This document shows positions 46,570 to 55,186 of a stretch of DNA of 64,000 nucleotides, piece after piece. The notes below the pieces were generated by a model. The model ran no database searches and was not told the DNA's origin. It saw only the letters and a list, made by a program, of their open reading frames with translations. The DNA comes from an uncultured Granulosicoccus sp. (GTDB lineage: Bacteria; Pseudomonadota; Gammaproteobacteria; Granulosicoccales; Granulosicoccaceae): contig CANMQI010000003.1 in assembly GCA_947499955.1 (NCBI GenBank), positions 434,001-498,000 on the forward strand, read 5' to 3'. The position numbers and the translations under genes were made by a program. Numbering within the stretch: position 1 is the stretch's first letter; every line of letters begins with the position of its first letter.

Positions 46570-47925
46570 CTAGCTGACTACGACACTACCACCGGTGACG
46601 CCGGTGCTCGAAGACGCCTGCTCCTTCACCCGTCCGAAGATGGAGACGAAGAAGATCACCGCCGATATGGCCACAACCACACCCGTACCCAGACGCATGA
46701 TGTAGAACAATTGCAGCTGGTCCTGCACTTCCATGTAGTGCATGCCCATTACGCGTTGCAAATGAGTCTGCACGACTCCTGCGAAGGTCAGGGTAAAGGT
46801 CATGAAGCACATGCCCGAAACCATCAACCAGAAACTCCACATGTTCAGGATCTGGTTATAAGGCTGAACCCTGCGCAACTGAGGCATCGCGTAGGTGATG
46901 ACCGCCAGAATCATCATGACGTAGGCACCAAAGAAGGCCAGATGCCCGTGAGCTGCCGTGACCTGAGTACCGTGCGAGTAGTAGTTGACGAAAGAGAGTG
47001 TGTGCATGAAGCCCCATACCCCTGCCCCGAAGAACGCAACGGTTGCACTACCCAGGGTCCACAACATGGCGCTCTTGTTGGGATGGTTGCGACGCCCTTT
47101 CCAGAACATGAAGAAAGCGAACATCACCATGGCAAAGAATGGCAGTACTTCGAGTGTGGAGAAGATGCTGGACAATGGTTGCCAGTAGCCGGGAGCACCA
47201 ATCCAGTAATAATGATGTCCGGTACCCAGCAAGCCAGAGAACAGTGCCAGGCCGACAATGACGTAGAGCCACTTTTCAATCACTTCACGGTCGACTCCGG
47301 TCAGTTTGATCAGCAGATAGGCCAACAGGGATGCCATGATCAATTCCCAGACACCTTCCACCCATAGATGAACCACCCACCACCAGTACAGTTTGTCGAC
47401 CGCAAGATTACTCGGGTTGACAAAGGCAAACAGCCAGAACACCGCCGCCAGCCACAACCCCAGCATCAGTACGATATTGATCGCGGTCTTGCGCCCTTTC
47501 AGCAGCGTGATACTGGTGTTGTACAGAAACATCAGGAAGGAGACGGTAATCAGAATCTTGGCCCACAGTGGCTGCTCCAGAAACTCTCTGCCTTCGTGAA
47601 TACCGAGCTGGTAGCTCAGCAGTGAGCCTGCACCTGCCACCGCAAAGATAGCCAACTGTATGTAGGCGATCATGGGGCTGTGAATTTCCTGTTCCGCCTC
47701 TTCAGGCAGCAAATAGTAGGTACAGCCCATGAAGCCCAGCAGCAGCCATACCACCAACAGATTGGTATGGCTCATTCGCATGATATGGAAAGGCATGGCC
47801 TCCGACAGGAATTCCGGCATGACGTAGACCGTCGCTGCCATGATCCCGAACACTATCTGCAAGGCAAACAGTGCCATTGCAAGCGCAAAAAAGGGGTAGG
47901 CCACCCATTGTGTTTCATATTTCAT
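46570..47925 (-). CDS. norB: Cytochrome-c-dependent NO reductase, catalytic subunit
   Basis: 451 residues, 12 helices. The heme b and FeB ligands are present: HIMRMSHTNLLVVWLL (N-terminal heme b His), WWWVVHLWVEGVWELI (FeB His and the two Glu), LLGTGHHYYWIG (paired FeB histidines) and TAAHGHLAFFG (heme b/b3 histidines). It reduces two NO to N2O in the cytoplasmic membrane with electrons from NorC. It lacks the quinol-oxidase N-terminal extension of qNOR, so it is cNOR. The start is 62 bases after norC. Confidence 0.97.
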   Translation of the reverse strand: MKYETQWVAYPFFALAMALFALQIVFGIMAATVYVMPEFLSEAMPFHIMRMSHTNLLVVWLLLGFMGCTYYLLPEEAEQEIHSPMIAYIQLAIFAVAGAGSLLSYQLGIHEGREFLEQPLWAKILITVSFLMFLYNTSITLLKGRKTAINIVLMLGLWLAAVFWLFAFVNPSNLAVDKLYWWWVVHLWVEGVWELIMASLLAYLLIKLTGVDREVIEKWLYVIVGLALFSGLLGTGHHYYWIGAPGYWQPLSSIFSTLEVLPFFAMVMFAFFMFWKGRRNHPNKSAMLWTLGSATVAFFGAGVWGFMHTLSFVNYYSHGTQVTAAHGHLAFFGAYVMMILAVITYAMPQLRRVQPYNQILNMWSFWLMVSGMCFMTFTLTFAGVVQTHLQRVMGMHYMEVQDQLQLFYIMRLGTGVVVAISAVIFFVSIFGRVKEQASSSTGVTGGSVVVS

Positions 47926-47987
47926 TGTTATAACTCTCTGCCAGTAGGGTTGTCAGGTGCAATGATGAAGACATGATGATGACTGCT

Positions 47988-48440
47988 TCAACCTGATGCA
48001 CTTGGTGGCCAGCCCTGAGTATTGATGGAGTCTGTCCATTGCAGAAAATCAACCAGCGAATCCAGCTCTTCTTCGCTGAGATTGAACTGCGGCATGTTGC
48101 GTCGGCCTGGCACATTCAGCGGTTGAGCGCGAATCCAGGACTTGAGCCCTGCACGCGCACCGTCAGCGTTATCGCGTCCACCATAACGTGTCCAGACATT
48201 ACCCAGCTCGGGGGCAAAATAGGCGCCCTCACCGAGAATGGTGTGACAGTTGATACAACTGTTCTCTTCCCAGACGTGCTTGCCTTGCTTGACCGACTCG
48301 GTCAGCGCCTCGGAGTTGGTTGACACGTTGACCATATACCAATGGGTATGCAAGGTCAGCCCCGCAAACAGAAGAAAAAAGAACAGCGAACCACCGTAAA
48401 AGATATTACGTGCCGCCGATCTCGTGAGCACTTCGGACAT
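47988..48440 (-). CDS. norC: NO reductase cytochrome c subunit
   Basis: 150 residues from ATG 48440 (GGAGAA upstream). A single N-terminal membrane helix (NIFYGGSLFFFLLFAGLTLHTHW) is followed by a periplasmic c-heme domain with SCINCH (61-66) and the typical NorC block GEGAYFAPELGNVWTRYGG. The methionine ligand lies in GRRNMPQFNLSEEELD. It passes electrons to the hemes of NorB. It heads norCBQD-orf76. Confidence 0.96.
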   Translation of the reverse strand: MSEVLTRSAARNIFYGGSLFFFLLFAGLTLHTHWYMVNVSTNSEALTESVKQGKHVWEENSCINCHTILGEGAYFAPELGNVWTRYGGRDNADGARAGLKSWIRAQPLNVPGRRNMPQFNLSEEELDSLVDFLQWTDSINTQGWPPSASG

Positions 48441-48710
48441 TGGATTTCTCCCCGATTTTCGATTGGTAGATGTGAGATTTATCCGGATGAACCGGGAAGG
48501 CACTTAAAGATGCATATAATATGACTCATTTAGGAGACACTGCAAGCTGTTTTTCTGATGTGGATCGTGGTTTCGATGTGGTCTTGTTCAGACAAGCATT
48601 GCGACACGTACGTGCCATGCCTTGTCCAGTGCCAGACCTGCAGCACCGTCGCGCAGCTCTTGTTGACCACGCGTCTATCGAGTATGAGCGTGTCGAACGA
48701 ATTTGACACT

Positions 48711-48724
48711 TGACTCATGTCAAC
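48711..48724 (-). promoter_or_regulatory. FNR/DNR-type box, probably for norCBQD
   Basis: TTGAC-TCAT-GTCAA, the same half-site (TTGAC/GTCAA) as the nirS box. As a class II site on the minus strand it predicts a start near 48676, with CATACT (48681-48686 on the minus strand) as a candidate -10. Confidence 0.75.
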
Positions 48725-48761
48725 CAGATGACCCTATAACCCGATAAACCGCGCTCATACT

Positions 48762-48775
48762 TGATAAAGATCAAC
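48762..48775 (+). promoter_or_regulatory. Consensus FNR box, probably for cytochrome c5
   Basis: TTGAT-AAAG-ATCAA matches the FNR consensus perfectly. On the plus strand it predicts a start near 48810, with an AT-rich -10 (AATAAT/TAATTT, 48792-48799), and a leader of about 165 bases before the cytochrome c5 start. Confidence 0.78.
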
Positions 48776-48975
48776 TGGATTGAGATAACGAAATAATTTC
48801 ACTTCTCGCCGTTGCACCAGCTGTGTTAGACATCACGATGAGGCATTCGCCTGACGGATGCGCCAGTCACCATTCAACCGGGCAGATCACTACACGCGTA
48901 ATCAGGATTCTTTCGCAGCTCACCCCACTCACCCAAGAAAATACAACCATGAAATACAACACTGGAGATAGATGA

Positions 48976-49284
48976 ATGAAAAACAGAATCAGGCTTGCTC
49001 TCATCACGGCGCTCCTAATTCCACTGGGTAGCACCATGGCCAATGAAGACATTCAGGCAATCTACGATGGAAAATGCAGTGCTTGCCATATATCCGGTGT
49101 TGCAGGTGCTCCAAAGCTGGATGATGCGCAAGCCTGGGCACCCAGACTGGAAAAAGGACCCGAAGCTCTGTTGGCCTCAGTCACGAATGGCCTGGGTGCC
49201 ATGCCTGCGATGGGTACGTGTAATGACTGCACCCCGGAGCAGCTGGCAGCGGTTATCGAACTGATGACCGCTGGAGTCAAGTAG
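48976..49284 (+). CDS. Cytochrome c5 family, small periplasmic c-type cytochrome
   Basis: 102 residues: a signal peptide (KNRIRLALITALLIPLGSTMA), one heme c motif CSACH (34-38), the methionine region LGAMPAMG, and the C-terminal CNDC cysteine pair that forms a disulfide in cytochromes c5. It carries electrons in the periplasm. Divergent from norC behind a consensus FNR box, it is a likely electron donor to NirS and/or NorC. ATG 48976 has GGAGAT upstream. Confidence 0.9.
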   Translation: MKNRIRLALITALLIPLGSTMANEDIQAIYDGKCSACHISGVAGAPKLDDAQAWAPRLEKGPEALLASVTNGLGAMPAMGTCNDCTPEQLAAVIELMTAGVK

Positions 49285-49297
49285 TTCGAGACGATCG

Positions 49298-49320
49298 AGT
49301 CAGATTGAAGAGATCTGACT
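49298..49320 (+). terminator. Hairpin after the cytochrome c5 gene
   Basis: An 8-bp stem AGTCAGAT/ATCTGACT with a 7-base loop, 14 bases after the stop. A short T-containing tail follows rather than a clean T run, so this is a probable terminator. Confidence 0.5.
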
Positions 49321-49397
49321 TGATCGGACAGATCGTCGACTCCCGCAATACTGCAGGGGAGCCAGATATCCGGATATGATTCAGTCTAAGGCCTGAC

Positions 49398-49799
49398 TTA
49401 AGGTCTGACGCGAAACTGTTCTTCGAAAAGCGCATGTTTGCGCTCCGTGGCCTCCGTGTTCGACGCAGAACTGATGGTGGTTTCGTATGCCTGCCAGTAC
49501 AGCTGTCGAGCCAGTCGGTCCGCCCACGAAGTAACCTCCTCACGCCGATGGTTCAGACTATCTGTAGTACAGTACAGATGAAAGTAGCGTTCACCAGCCT
49601 TGATCGTCAGCCTCCGGTAACTTTCGCCTACCTTCCTGGTGGCCCTTGTCTTCCGATGGGTTGTCGTAACTGATCGAAAATACCTTGGCTGACCAGCGGC
49701 ATCTTGCGCAGGCCGGTTTCCTGCAGGCGCCCCTGTCAAGTCAGAGAGTGACCATCCCTGGTCCTTGAGTGTCCTGAAAGTTCGACAATTCCTTGTCAT
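49398..49799 (-). CDS. Hypothetical protein, about 133 residues
   Basis: No family recognised. The start at 49799 has AGGAG 5 bases before it, which is the main reason to believe it. It is rich in Arg and Thr (TTHRKTRATRK), with a C-terminal half that could form helices (EEVTSWADRLARQLYWQAYETT). It is alone between cytochrome c5 and the large hybrid sensor, on the minus strand. The product could be a small DNA- or RNA-binding protein from its basic charge, but that is speculation. Confidence 0.45.
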   Translation of the reverse strand: MTRNCRTFRTLKDQGWSLSDLTGAPAGNRPAQDAAGQPRYFRSVTTTHRKTRATRKVGESYRRLTIKAGERYFHLYCTTDSLNHRREEVTSWADRLARQLYWQAYETTISSASNTEATERKHALFEEQFRVRP

Positions 49800-50235
49800 G
49801 ATCACTCCTGATCAACAAATCTGAATCAAACACACTGGTTCAGCTGAGAGTTACAACTTTACAGTGCCATGAAAGCCTCGACATAAGCCTGAATCACGCT
49901 GTGTTGATAGTGCCTGTGCCGTGCTTCGATGGGGTTAGTTGAACACAAGTAATTGCGTACGTATATACGTACTAGTCTGTACGCAAGCTGTAATAGAGTT
50001 CCCACTTGCCACAATGACGTGTGATATCTGGCGTTTTCATGCCTGTTTTATCGCGATATCGGCCGATAGTCGGAAATGTTATTCGTTGCGCTGCATGATG
50101 GCCCGTATTACTGAAAAATTTCGCATCGAAGTACGTGGCATCTGCCGATGGTAAATACCTGACACGACGCTAATCAAAGAAGAGAATGGCAAAGTTTTCC
50201 AATTCGTCATATTCGACCAACGCACAGGTCAGGCC
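49800..50235. other. Intergenic region with a strong palindrome
   Basis: 436 bases with no supported gene; a 71-codon plus frame (49939-50154) shows no recognisable features. It contains a nested palindrome at 49953-49986 (separate entry), located upstream of the 133-residue gene. Confidence 0.5.
49953..49986. repeat. Nested inverted repeat upstream of the 133-residue gene
   Basis: gtacgtatatacgtac (49957-49972) is a perfect 16-bp palindrome. An outer pair TTGCGTAC (49953-49960) and GTACGCAA (49979-49986) forms a second, overlapping inverted repeat. This may be an operator for an unidentified regulator. It lies about 155-185 bases before the start of the minus-strand gene. Confidence 0.6.
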
Positions 50236-53200
50236 TCACGTGACATCCGGATCAAGCACTCCACACAACATGGCAATCTGACGCAGATCTGCCTGAGAAT
50301 ACGCGTGCATCTTCTTTTTGATACGCCGGCGGTGCGTATCAATGGTCCGTGGACTGATGCCCAGTTTTTCGCCGATCTGTCGACTGGAGGCGTTGGCAGA
50401 TCCTTCGACCAGCATCACCAGTATTTCACGTTCCCTTGCGGTCAATTTCGCGTATCTGGCTTTGGCCTGCCTCGCCTCCGCTGCTGCCATATGCTCGCGA
50501 GCAGCATCCGCCATCTTCCGTTCCGCCATATCACGTTCGGTCGTTGAAATGGCATAAGGGGCATTCACTTCATCGTACATGGCCGAGGCGGTCACCCAGA
50601 CTTCGACTGATCGCCCATCCTTGGCGACCCGCGTGTCTTCATAGGGCGCGACTAGTTCGCCGTTCAGGAGACGCTTTGTAATACCAGGCAACCGCCGTCG
50701 TGATTCCTCCGGCATGATGTCCAGAAGGTTCAGCGTTCTTGCTTCCATTTCCTCATACCCATACATGCGGGAAGCCCCCCGATTCCACTCCAGAATCTGC
50801 CCGTCCAGATCACGAACAATGATGGCGTCGTAGGAATCGCGAACCACTGAGGCCAACCGACTTAGCACCCTTTTCGACTCCAGCCGTTCGGTTTCTTCAT
50901 TGAAAGAAATAATCAAACCGTGCTCGTTCGGTCTCTCCACTGTCTGTATACGAACCAGAAAAATGCGGTTCCCGAGTTCAAGCTCGCGTTCGATCTTTCG
51001 GCCAGTCTTGATGACCTCCTTTATTTCCGTTGACAACAGTGTCAGATCAATCGCACCACCCACGGTCGCCACCGGCCGACCGATGCTGGTCGGAAGCAGA
51101 TCCGCGATCTCTTTTGCCCCTGCTGAATAGCGTGTCACCCGGGTATACTGATCGAGTACGATAATCGCCGTGGTGACAGTGTTGAGGATACTTTCGAGGT
51201 CAGTGTTTGCACACACCAGCTCCTTGCTCTTCGTGCCTAGTTCCTCATTGACAGTCTGCAGCTCTTCGTTGGTCGATTGAAGCTCTTCGTTGGTGGACTG
51301 AAATTCCTCGTTTGCTGACTGCAGCTCTTCGCTTGTCGACTGCAGCTCTTCGTTCGTTGCCTGCAGTTCTTCATTCGCCACTTCCAGGTCTTCGATGTTT
51401 GTCTGTAGATGCTCGCGCGTGGCTGTCAGCTCCTGTTCAAGCTCGCGTAGACGCAGATCGGTTGCTTCGGCGACCGCCCCCTGAGTCGCCGTGACTGACT
51501 GATCCGGTCGAGGTCGGGCTTCAAACAGAACTACCGTCTCTTGCAGGGTATCCTCTTTCGTATTCCCCGGAATGTCTACCGGCATGGCTATCAGGGTGAT
51601 CTGGGAGTCACCTGTCGAGTCCTTGAAATCGATCGGATTGCTCCGAACAAGACACTGCTCCCGCCGGGATTTCTGCAGGATCAGTCGCAGATCCAGACGC
51701 AAGGGTGGGGCCGCCATCTCCAGCAGGCCTGTGTTGACGATACCGCTGGGCAAGGCCAGAAAGCGTTTCAGATCGCCATGGATGTACACCACCTCATAGC
51801 GCTCATCCACCAGAACACCCGGAGGCGAATACAATTTGAATATGGTGTCACGCGCGCGCGCATCAGGCGAACGGGTATCGGAGACTTCAGTACCCGCCGG
51901 GCGAACCACCTGCTTCTGCAGGCGGTTCGCAATCAGCGGACGAGGAACGGTGCTGACCTTGCGAAGATAGAGCCTGGCACTGGCATTGACGGGTGCAAAC
52001 AGATCATTCTGTTGGCCTATTCCTTCCGAGATACCCAGCAACAGGTACCCCCCCGGGTTCAGACTGTAATGAAACATGGAAAGCAAACGCTCCTGCGTCT
52101 GTCGTCTGAAATAGATCAGCACATTACGGCAGCTGATCAGATCGAGCCTGCTGAAAGGTGGATCCTGCAGCAGATCATGATCAGCGAATACGACCATGTC
52201 ACGGACGAGTGGACAGACCCGGAAAGTGCCATCGAGGTCCTCGAAGTAGTTTTTCTGAATATCTGCTGGAATACTGCTTGCCAGGCTTTTCAGATAGATG
52301 CTCTTGCGTGCGTGAGCAATGGCACTTTCATCCACATCGGTTGCGTAGATCTGCACCTTGACCCTGCCCAGCCGCGGACCCAGTGTGTCGGCCACCAGCG
52401 CGGCAATCGAGAATGCTTCCTCGCCGGTAGCGCAGCCGGGCACCCAGATTCGCACCGCATCATCGCGCTCCTTCTTCGACACGATGACTTTCAGTGCAGT
52501 GTGCAGTGCTTCAAAAGCTCTCTCGTCGCGAAAGAAACCGGTAACCGAGATCTGGACTTCCTTGAGGAAGATATCCGCTTCCGTATTGGAGTCTTCAACA
52601 AAGGCGATATAGTCCTCGAGGCTTTTCGCCTTGTTGACGACCATGCGTCGTTCAATGCGACGCCGCAGCATCGATTCCTTGTACTGCTCGAATGCGAACC
52701 CGGTCTTGCGTCGAAAAAGTTGCAGCAATATGTTGAACGCATCCGCGCCGGGGGGGATCAGTGAAGCCCCTTTTCTCTTGCCGGATGTCCACTCGATCAA
52801 CTGGCGCAGCTCATCTCCCAATCGGGCTGCCGGTGCAACGACATCAGCCAGTCTGGCTTCGAAAACGGCAGCAGGCATTCCCGGGTACTCCGCATCGGCC
52901 GGGTCCTGCACCAGTACCAGTCCTTCTGCCGCCTTTATCTGATGTGCCCCCTGGCAACCGTCCGAGCCTGTGCCGGAGAGTACGATGCCGACAGATGCAC
53001 GGCCGAACGATGTGGCCAGTGATGCGAATAGTGCATCAACCGAATGGCGAGGCCCCTTGTGGTCGACGTCAGTGAAACGCAATTGATTGTCAACGACAGT
53101 GCAGTCCTTGTCAGAGGGTGTGATGTACAGATGATCAGGCAGCAAGGACACGTCATCCGTCGGCATTTCAACGCGAAGCGATGAAAATTTGGACAGGATC

Positions 53201-53376
53201 TGATTGAGTGTACTGGGAAACTCCGGATCCATATGTTGCACCACCACATAGGCAAATCCGGATTCCACAGGCAAATGCGGCAGCAAGGCCTTGAATGCTG
53301 ACAGCCCACCCGCAGATGCACCGATACCAACAACGGAAATCGGTTTTTGGATGGGTTCTCTGGATTTGCTTGGCAT
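50236..53376 (-). CDS. CheB-CheR-coiled coil-PAS hybrid with a C-terminal LuxR HTH
   Basis: 1046 residues. Order: CheB methylesterase-like domain (about 14-195; GIGASAGG with the nucleophile serine, VQHMDP histidine, SGTGSDGCQG aspartate), CheR-type SAM methyltransferase (about 215-480; WVPGCATGEEAFSIAAL, CRNVLIYF), a long coiled coil of repeated EELQ(S/A)TNEE units (about 650-740), PAS domains (about 745-860 and 870-985) and a LuxR-type helix-turn-helix (about 985-1035; LTAREREILVMLVEGSA, KLGISPRTIDTHRRRIKKKM). Most CheBR-PAS hybrids end in a histidine kinase; here the output is DNA binding. All catalytic residues of CheB and CheR look present. It stands alone, so its target is unknown. Confidence 0.88.
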   Translation of the reverse strand: MPSKSREPIQKPISVVGIGASAGGLSAFKALLPHLPVESGFAYVVVQHMDPEFPSTLNQILSKFSSLRVEMPTDDVSLLPDHLYITPSDKDCTVVDNQLRFTDVDHKGPRHSVDALFASLATSFGRASVGIVLSGTGSDGCQGAHQIKAAEGLVLVQDPADAEYPGMPAAVFEARLADVVAPAARLGDELRQLIEWTSGKRKGASLIPPGADAFNILLQLFRRKTGFAFEQYKESMLRRRIERRMVVNKAKSLEDYIAFVEDSNTEADIFLKEVQISVTGFFRDERAFEALHTALKVIVSKKERDDAVRIWVPGCATGEEAFSIAALVADTLGPRLGRVKVQIYATDVDESAIAHARKSIYLKSLASSIPADIQKNYFEDLDGTFRVCPLVRDMVVFADHDLLQDPPFSRLDLISCRNVLIYFRRQTQERLLSMFHYSLNPGGYLLLGISEGIGQQNDLFAPVNASARLYLRKVSTVPRPLIANRLQKQVVRPAGTEVSDTRSPDARARDTIFKLYSPPGVLVDERYEVVYIHGDLKRFLALPSGIVNTGLLEMAAPPLRLDLRLILQKSRREQCLVRSNPIDFKDSTGDSQITLIAMPVDIPGNTKEDTLQETVVLFEARPRPDQSVTATQGAVAEATDLRLRELEQELTATREHLQTNIEDLEVANEELQATNEELQSTSEELQSANEEFQSTNEELQSTNEELQTVNEELGTKSKELVCANTDLESILNTVTTAIIVLDQYTRVTRYSAGAKEIADLLPTSIGRPVATVGGAIDLTLLSTEIKEVIKTGRKIERELELGNRIFLVRIQTVERPNEHGLIISFNEETERLESKRVLSRLASVVRDSYDAIIVRDLDGQILEWNRGASRMYGYEEMEARTLNLLDIMPEESRRRLPGITKRLLNGELVAPYEDTRVAKDGRSVEVWVTASAMYDEVNAPYAISTTERDMAERKMADAAREHMAAAEARQAKARYAKLTAREREILVMLVEGSANASSRQIGEKLGISPRTIDTHRRRIKKKMHAYSQADLRQIAMLCGVLDPDVT

Positions 53377-53728
53377 GGTCGAAATATTATCACGTCAGGA
53401 CCCGGCAACATCGCATCGTATCGCTTCCGCACGTGGGGAATGATAGTGTGGCCCAGACTGCTGATGGCTTATTCATCGGCGGCAATTGCACGCATGAAAC
53501 AGCCTGATTTCACACTGGTGAGTTCGTTCTTGACCGGGTCGTCCGAACCGCCGGCAAATTCATCCTCATTGCCCTTCGGGTATGGTGCCTTCAAAGTCAC
53601 CATACGCCAGCGGGTGCTCCTCGATGCGCACCGCGAGCCGTTTGTCAGCGGAATCCAGGCTGGGCCCCTGGACAGGTTCTTCTCCATGGCTGCCTTGCTG
53701 TGACACCCCTTGTCTCAACCACGCAGTG
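53377..53728. other. Intergenic region between the CheBR hybrid and MocR genes
   Basis: 352 bases. A minus-strand frame at 53469-53687 (72 residues, ATG with AAGG upstream, charged) could be a small gene but resembles nothing I know; it is entered separately at low confidence. No terminator or tRNA was recognised. Confidence 0.4.
53469..53687 (-). CDS. Possible small protein, 72 residues
   Basis: A start at 53687 with AAGG about 8 bases before it. The product has a basic first half and an acidic, polar second half ([24 protein letters not shown]) that looks like a soluble protein segment more than random translation. No family recognised, and it may be spurious. Confidence 0.25.
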   Translation of the reverse strand: MEKNLSRGPAWIPLTNGSRCASRSTRWRMVTLKAPYPKGNEDEFAGGSDDPVKNELTSVKSGCFMRAIAADE

Positions 53729-55075
53729 TCACGCCACACTTTGCAGGAACGCGAAAAAACGACGATCGTTGCTTCTACTCCAATTGACTCTCATGCACGG
53801 TCGCAGCGATGAGTCGCCAGTGGAAAACAAGGTGCCTGGCGCGAGAAATATGCCTTGCTCGGCAGCGCGACTGGCGACCTCCAGGTCATCACAATGCTCT
53901 GGTAGATAGACCAATCCGTACAGTCCATTATCCGGTGGAGCAAACAGCTCCATCTTCAGCGTGTTCAAGGAGGCCAGTGTTGCCTCCCGTTCCCTGGCCA
54001 GGCGTCGTGCCAGAGCGTTTCGAATTCGTTCGTAGCGGCGCGACAATATTGTCTCTGCAATCAGCTCCTCGGTATGGCTGGAACTATTGACGATCAGTAT
54101 CATCTTCAGCTCCGCCAGACTGGATGCCAGGTCCTGCTCGGCAATGATATACCCGGAGCGGTAGATCGGAGACAGCGTCTTCGAATAGGTTCCCACCTGA
54201 ATGACACGGCGAAACTGATCCAGCTGTGCCAGACGAGTGCCATTGACGCCGGGCAAATCGATGAACGGGTCATCATCGACTACAAGCATCTCGTACCGTT
54301 CGGCAATCTGCAGCACGGCATGGGCGCTGGGCAGACTCATCGAACAGCCCGTGGGGTTCTGCACCAATGACTGCGTGAAGAACAGCGCGGGCCGATGGGT
54401 CTGCACCGCCTCTTCCAACGCCTGAATGTCCGGCCCGGTCGGGGTGCGAGGAATTCCCACCACTTTGACGTCGGCCAGTTTGAGTTTTGCGAACAGCGGG
54501 TAATAGCCCGGGTCATCCGCCAACACCGTATCACCCGCCCGCAGGAAACGTCTGATCAGCAGATCCAGCGCATGGTTGGCGCCGAAGGTGGTGACCACCT
54601 GACTGGCATCGACCTGTATCCCTGCCTGAGCGTGAGCTGTGACAATGCAGTTGCGCAGCTCCAGCAACCCCTGACGGTTTCCATAACCCGAATCGTGCAG
54701 TTGCCGCGTCCCGGCACCTGCCATGGTGTGTTTACTCGTCCAGCTGGCTGGCGGTCTGCCGTCACCGACCAATACCTGGTAGGAACGATCCAGCTGGGTA
54801 TGCAACAACGAGACGATATCACTGGCCGCCTTGAGGTTCGGCAATTCCGACTTTCTCTGCCCGGTATCACTGACATGGAAACCGGCTCCCTGACGTGAGC
54901 TGACAAGACCATGGGCCAGCAACCTGTCGTAGACGGTCACCATGATGTTCTTGGACACCCCGAAATGCTCCGATGCCTTTCGCAACGACATCAGGCGCGC
55001 GCCGCTCTCCAGGTCACCCTCCTCGATGCGTGATCTGATTTCCTGGAAAATTCGTTCGGTAGCTGTCACTTTCAT
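53729..55075 (-). CDS. MocR-family (GntR-aminotransferase) transcriptional regulator
   Basis: 448 residues: an N-terminal GntR winged helix (about 1-72; [36 protein letters not shown]) joined to a fold-type I aminotransferase-like domain (about 115-445), with the PLP lysine in [17 protein letters not shown] and the Asn/Asp-Tyr region [10 protein letters not shown]. MocR regulators bind PLP and an amino-acid-like effector. It is divergent from the HMG-CoA reductase/TRAP operon, across a gap containing three TGTACC/GGTACA sites, so it most likely controls that operon. Its start at 55075 is close to the first site, which suggests autoregulation. Confidence 0.92.
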   Translation of the reverse strand: MKVTATERIFQEIRSRIEEGDLESGARLMSLRKASEHFGVSKNIMVTVYDRLLAHGLVSSRQGAGFHVSDTGQRKSELPNLKAASDIVSLLHTQLDRSYQVLVGDGRPPASWTSKHTMAGAGTRQLHDSGYGNRQGLLELRNCIVTAHAQAGIQVDASQVVTTFGANHALDLLIRRFLRAGDTVLADDPGYYPLFAKLKLADVKVVGIPRTPTGPDIQALEEAVQTHRPALFFTQSLVQNPTGCSMSLPSAHAVLQIAERYEMLVVDDDPFIDLPGVNGTRLAQLDQFRRVIQVGTYSKTLSPIYRSGYIIAEQDLASSLAELKMILIVNSSSHTEELIAETILSRRYERIRNALARRLAREREATLASLNTLKMELFAPPDNGLYGLVYLPEHCDDLEVASRAAEQGIFLAPGTLFSTGDSSLRPCMRVNWSRSNDRRFFAFLQSVA

Positions 55076-55132
55076 CCAACTGTACCTCTATTATTACTGG
55101 TACAGCATGGGTATGATTTTTCCAACTGTACC
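55076..55132. promoter_or_regulatory. Operator array for the MocR regulator
   Basis: ccaactgtacc occurs twice as an exact 11-bp direct repeat (55076-55086, 55122-55132), 46 bp apart, and an inverted copy (ctggtacag, 55097-55105) lies between. MocR regulators typically bind paired direct or inverted sites. TATGAT at 55112-55117 is a candidate -10 for the mvaA direction. Confidence 0.7.
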
Positions 55133-55186
55133 AATACACTTTCCACTCAGTTTGCCAGACTCGGCACTTCGAAGCGAGGAAGAACA

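Larger units (their letters stand above)
48441..48975. other. Divergent region between norC and cytochrome c5
   Basis: 535 bases with two FNR/DNR-type palindromes (48711-48724 and 48762-48775; separate entries). The norC leader would be unusually long, about 235 bases. A 61-codon plus-strand frame (48521-48706) and a 62-codon minus-strand frame (48530-48718) overlap here. I do not call either, as neither resembles a known protein. A TATAAT lies at 48515-48520. Confidence 0.55.

Noticed and set aside
48521-48706. 61-codon plus-strand ORF with AGGAGA nearby, between norC and cytochrome c5
   Set aside because: The AGGAGA is inside the frame, the product has no recognisable features, and the region is better explained as regulatory DNA with FNR boxes.
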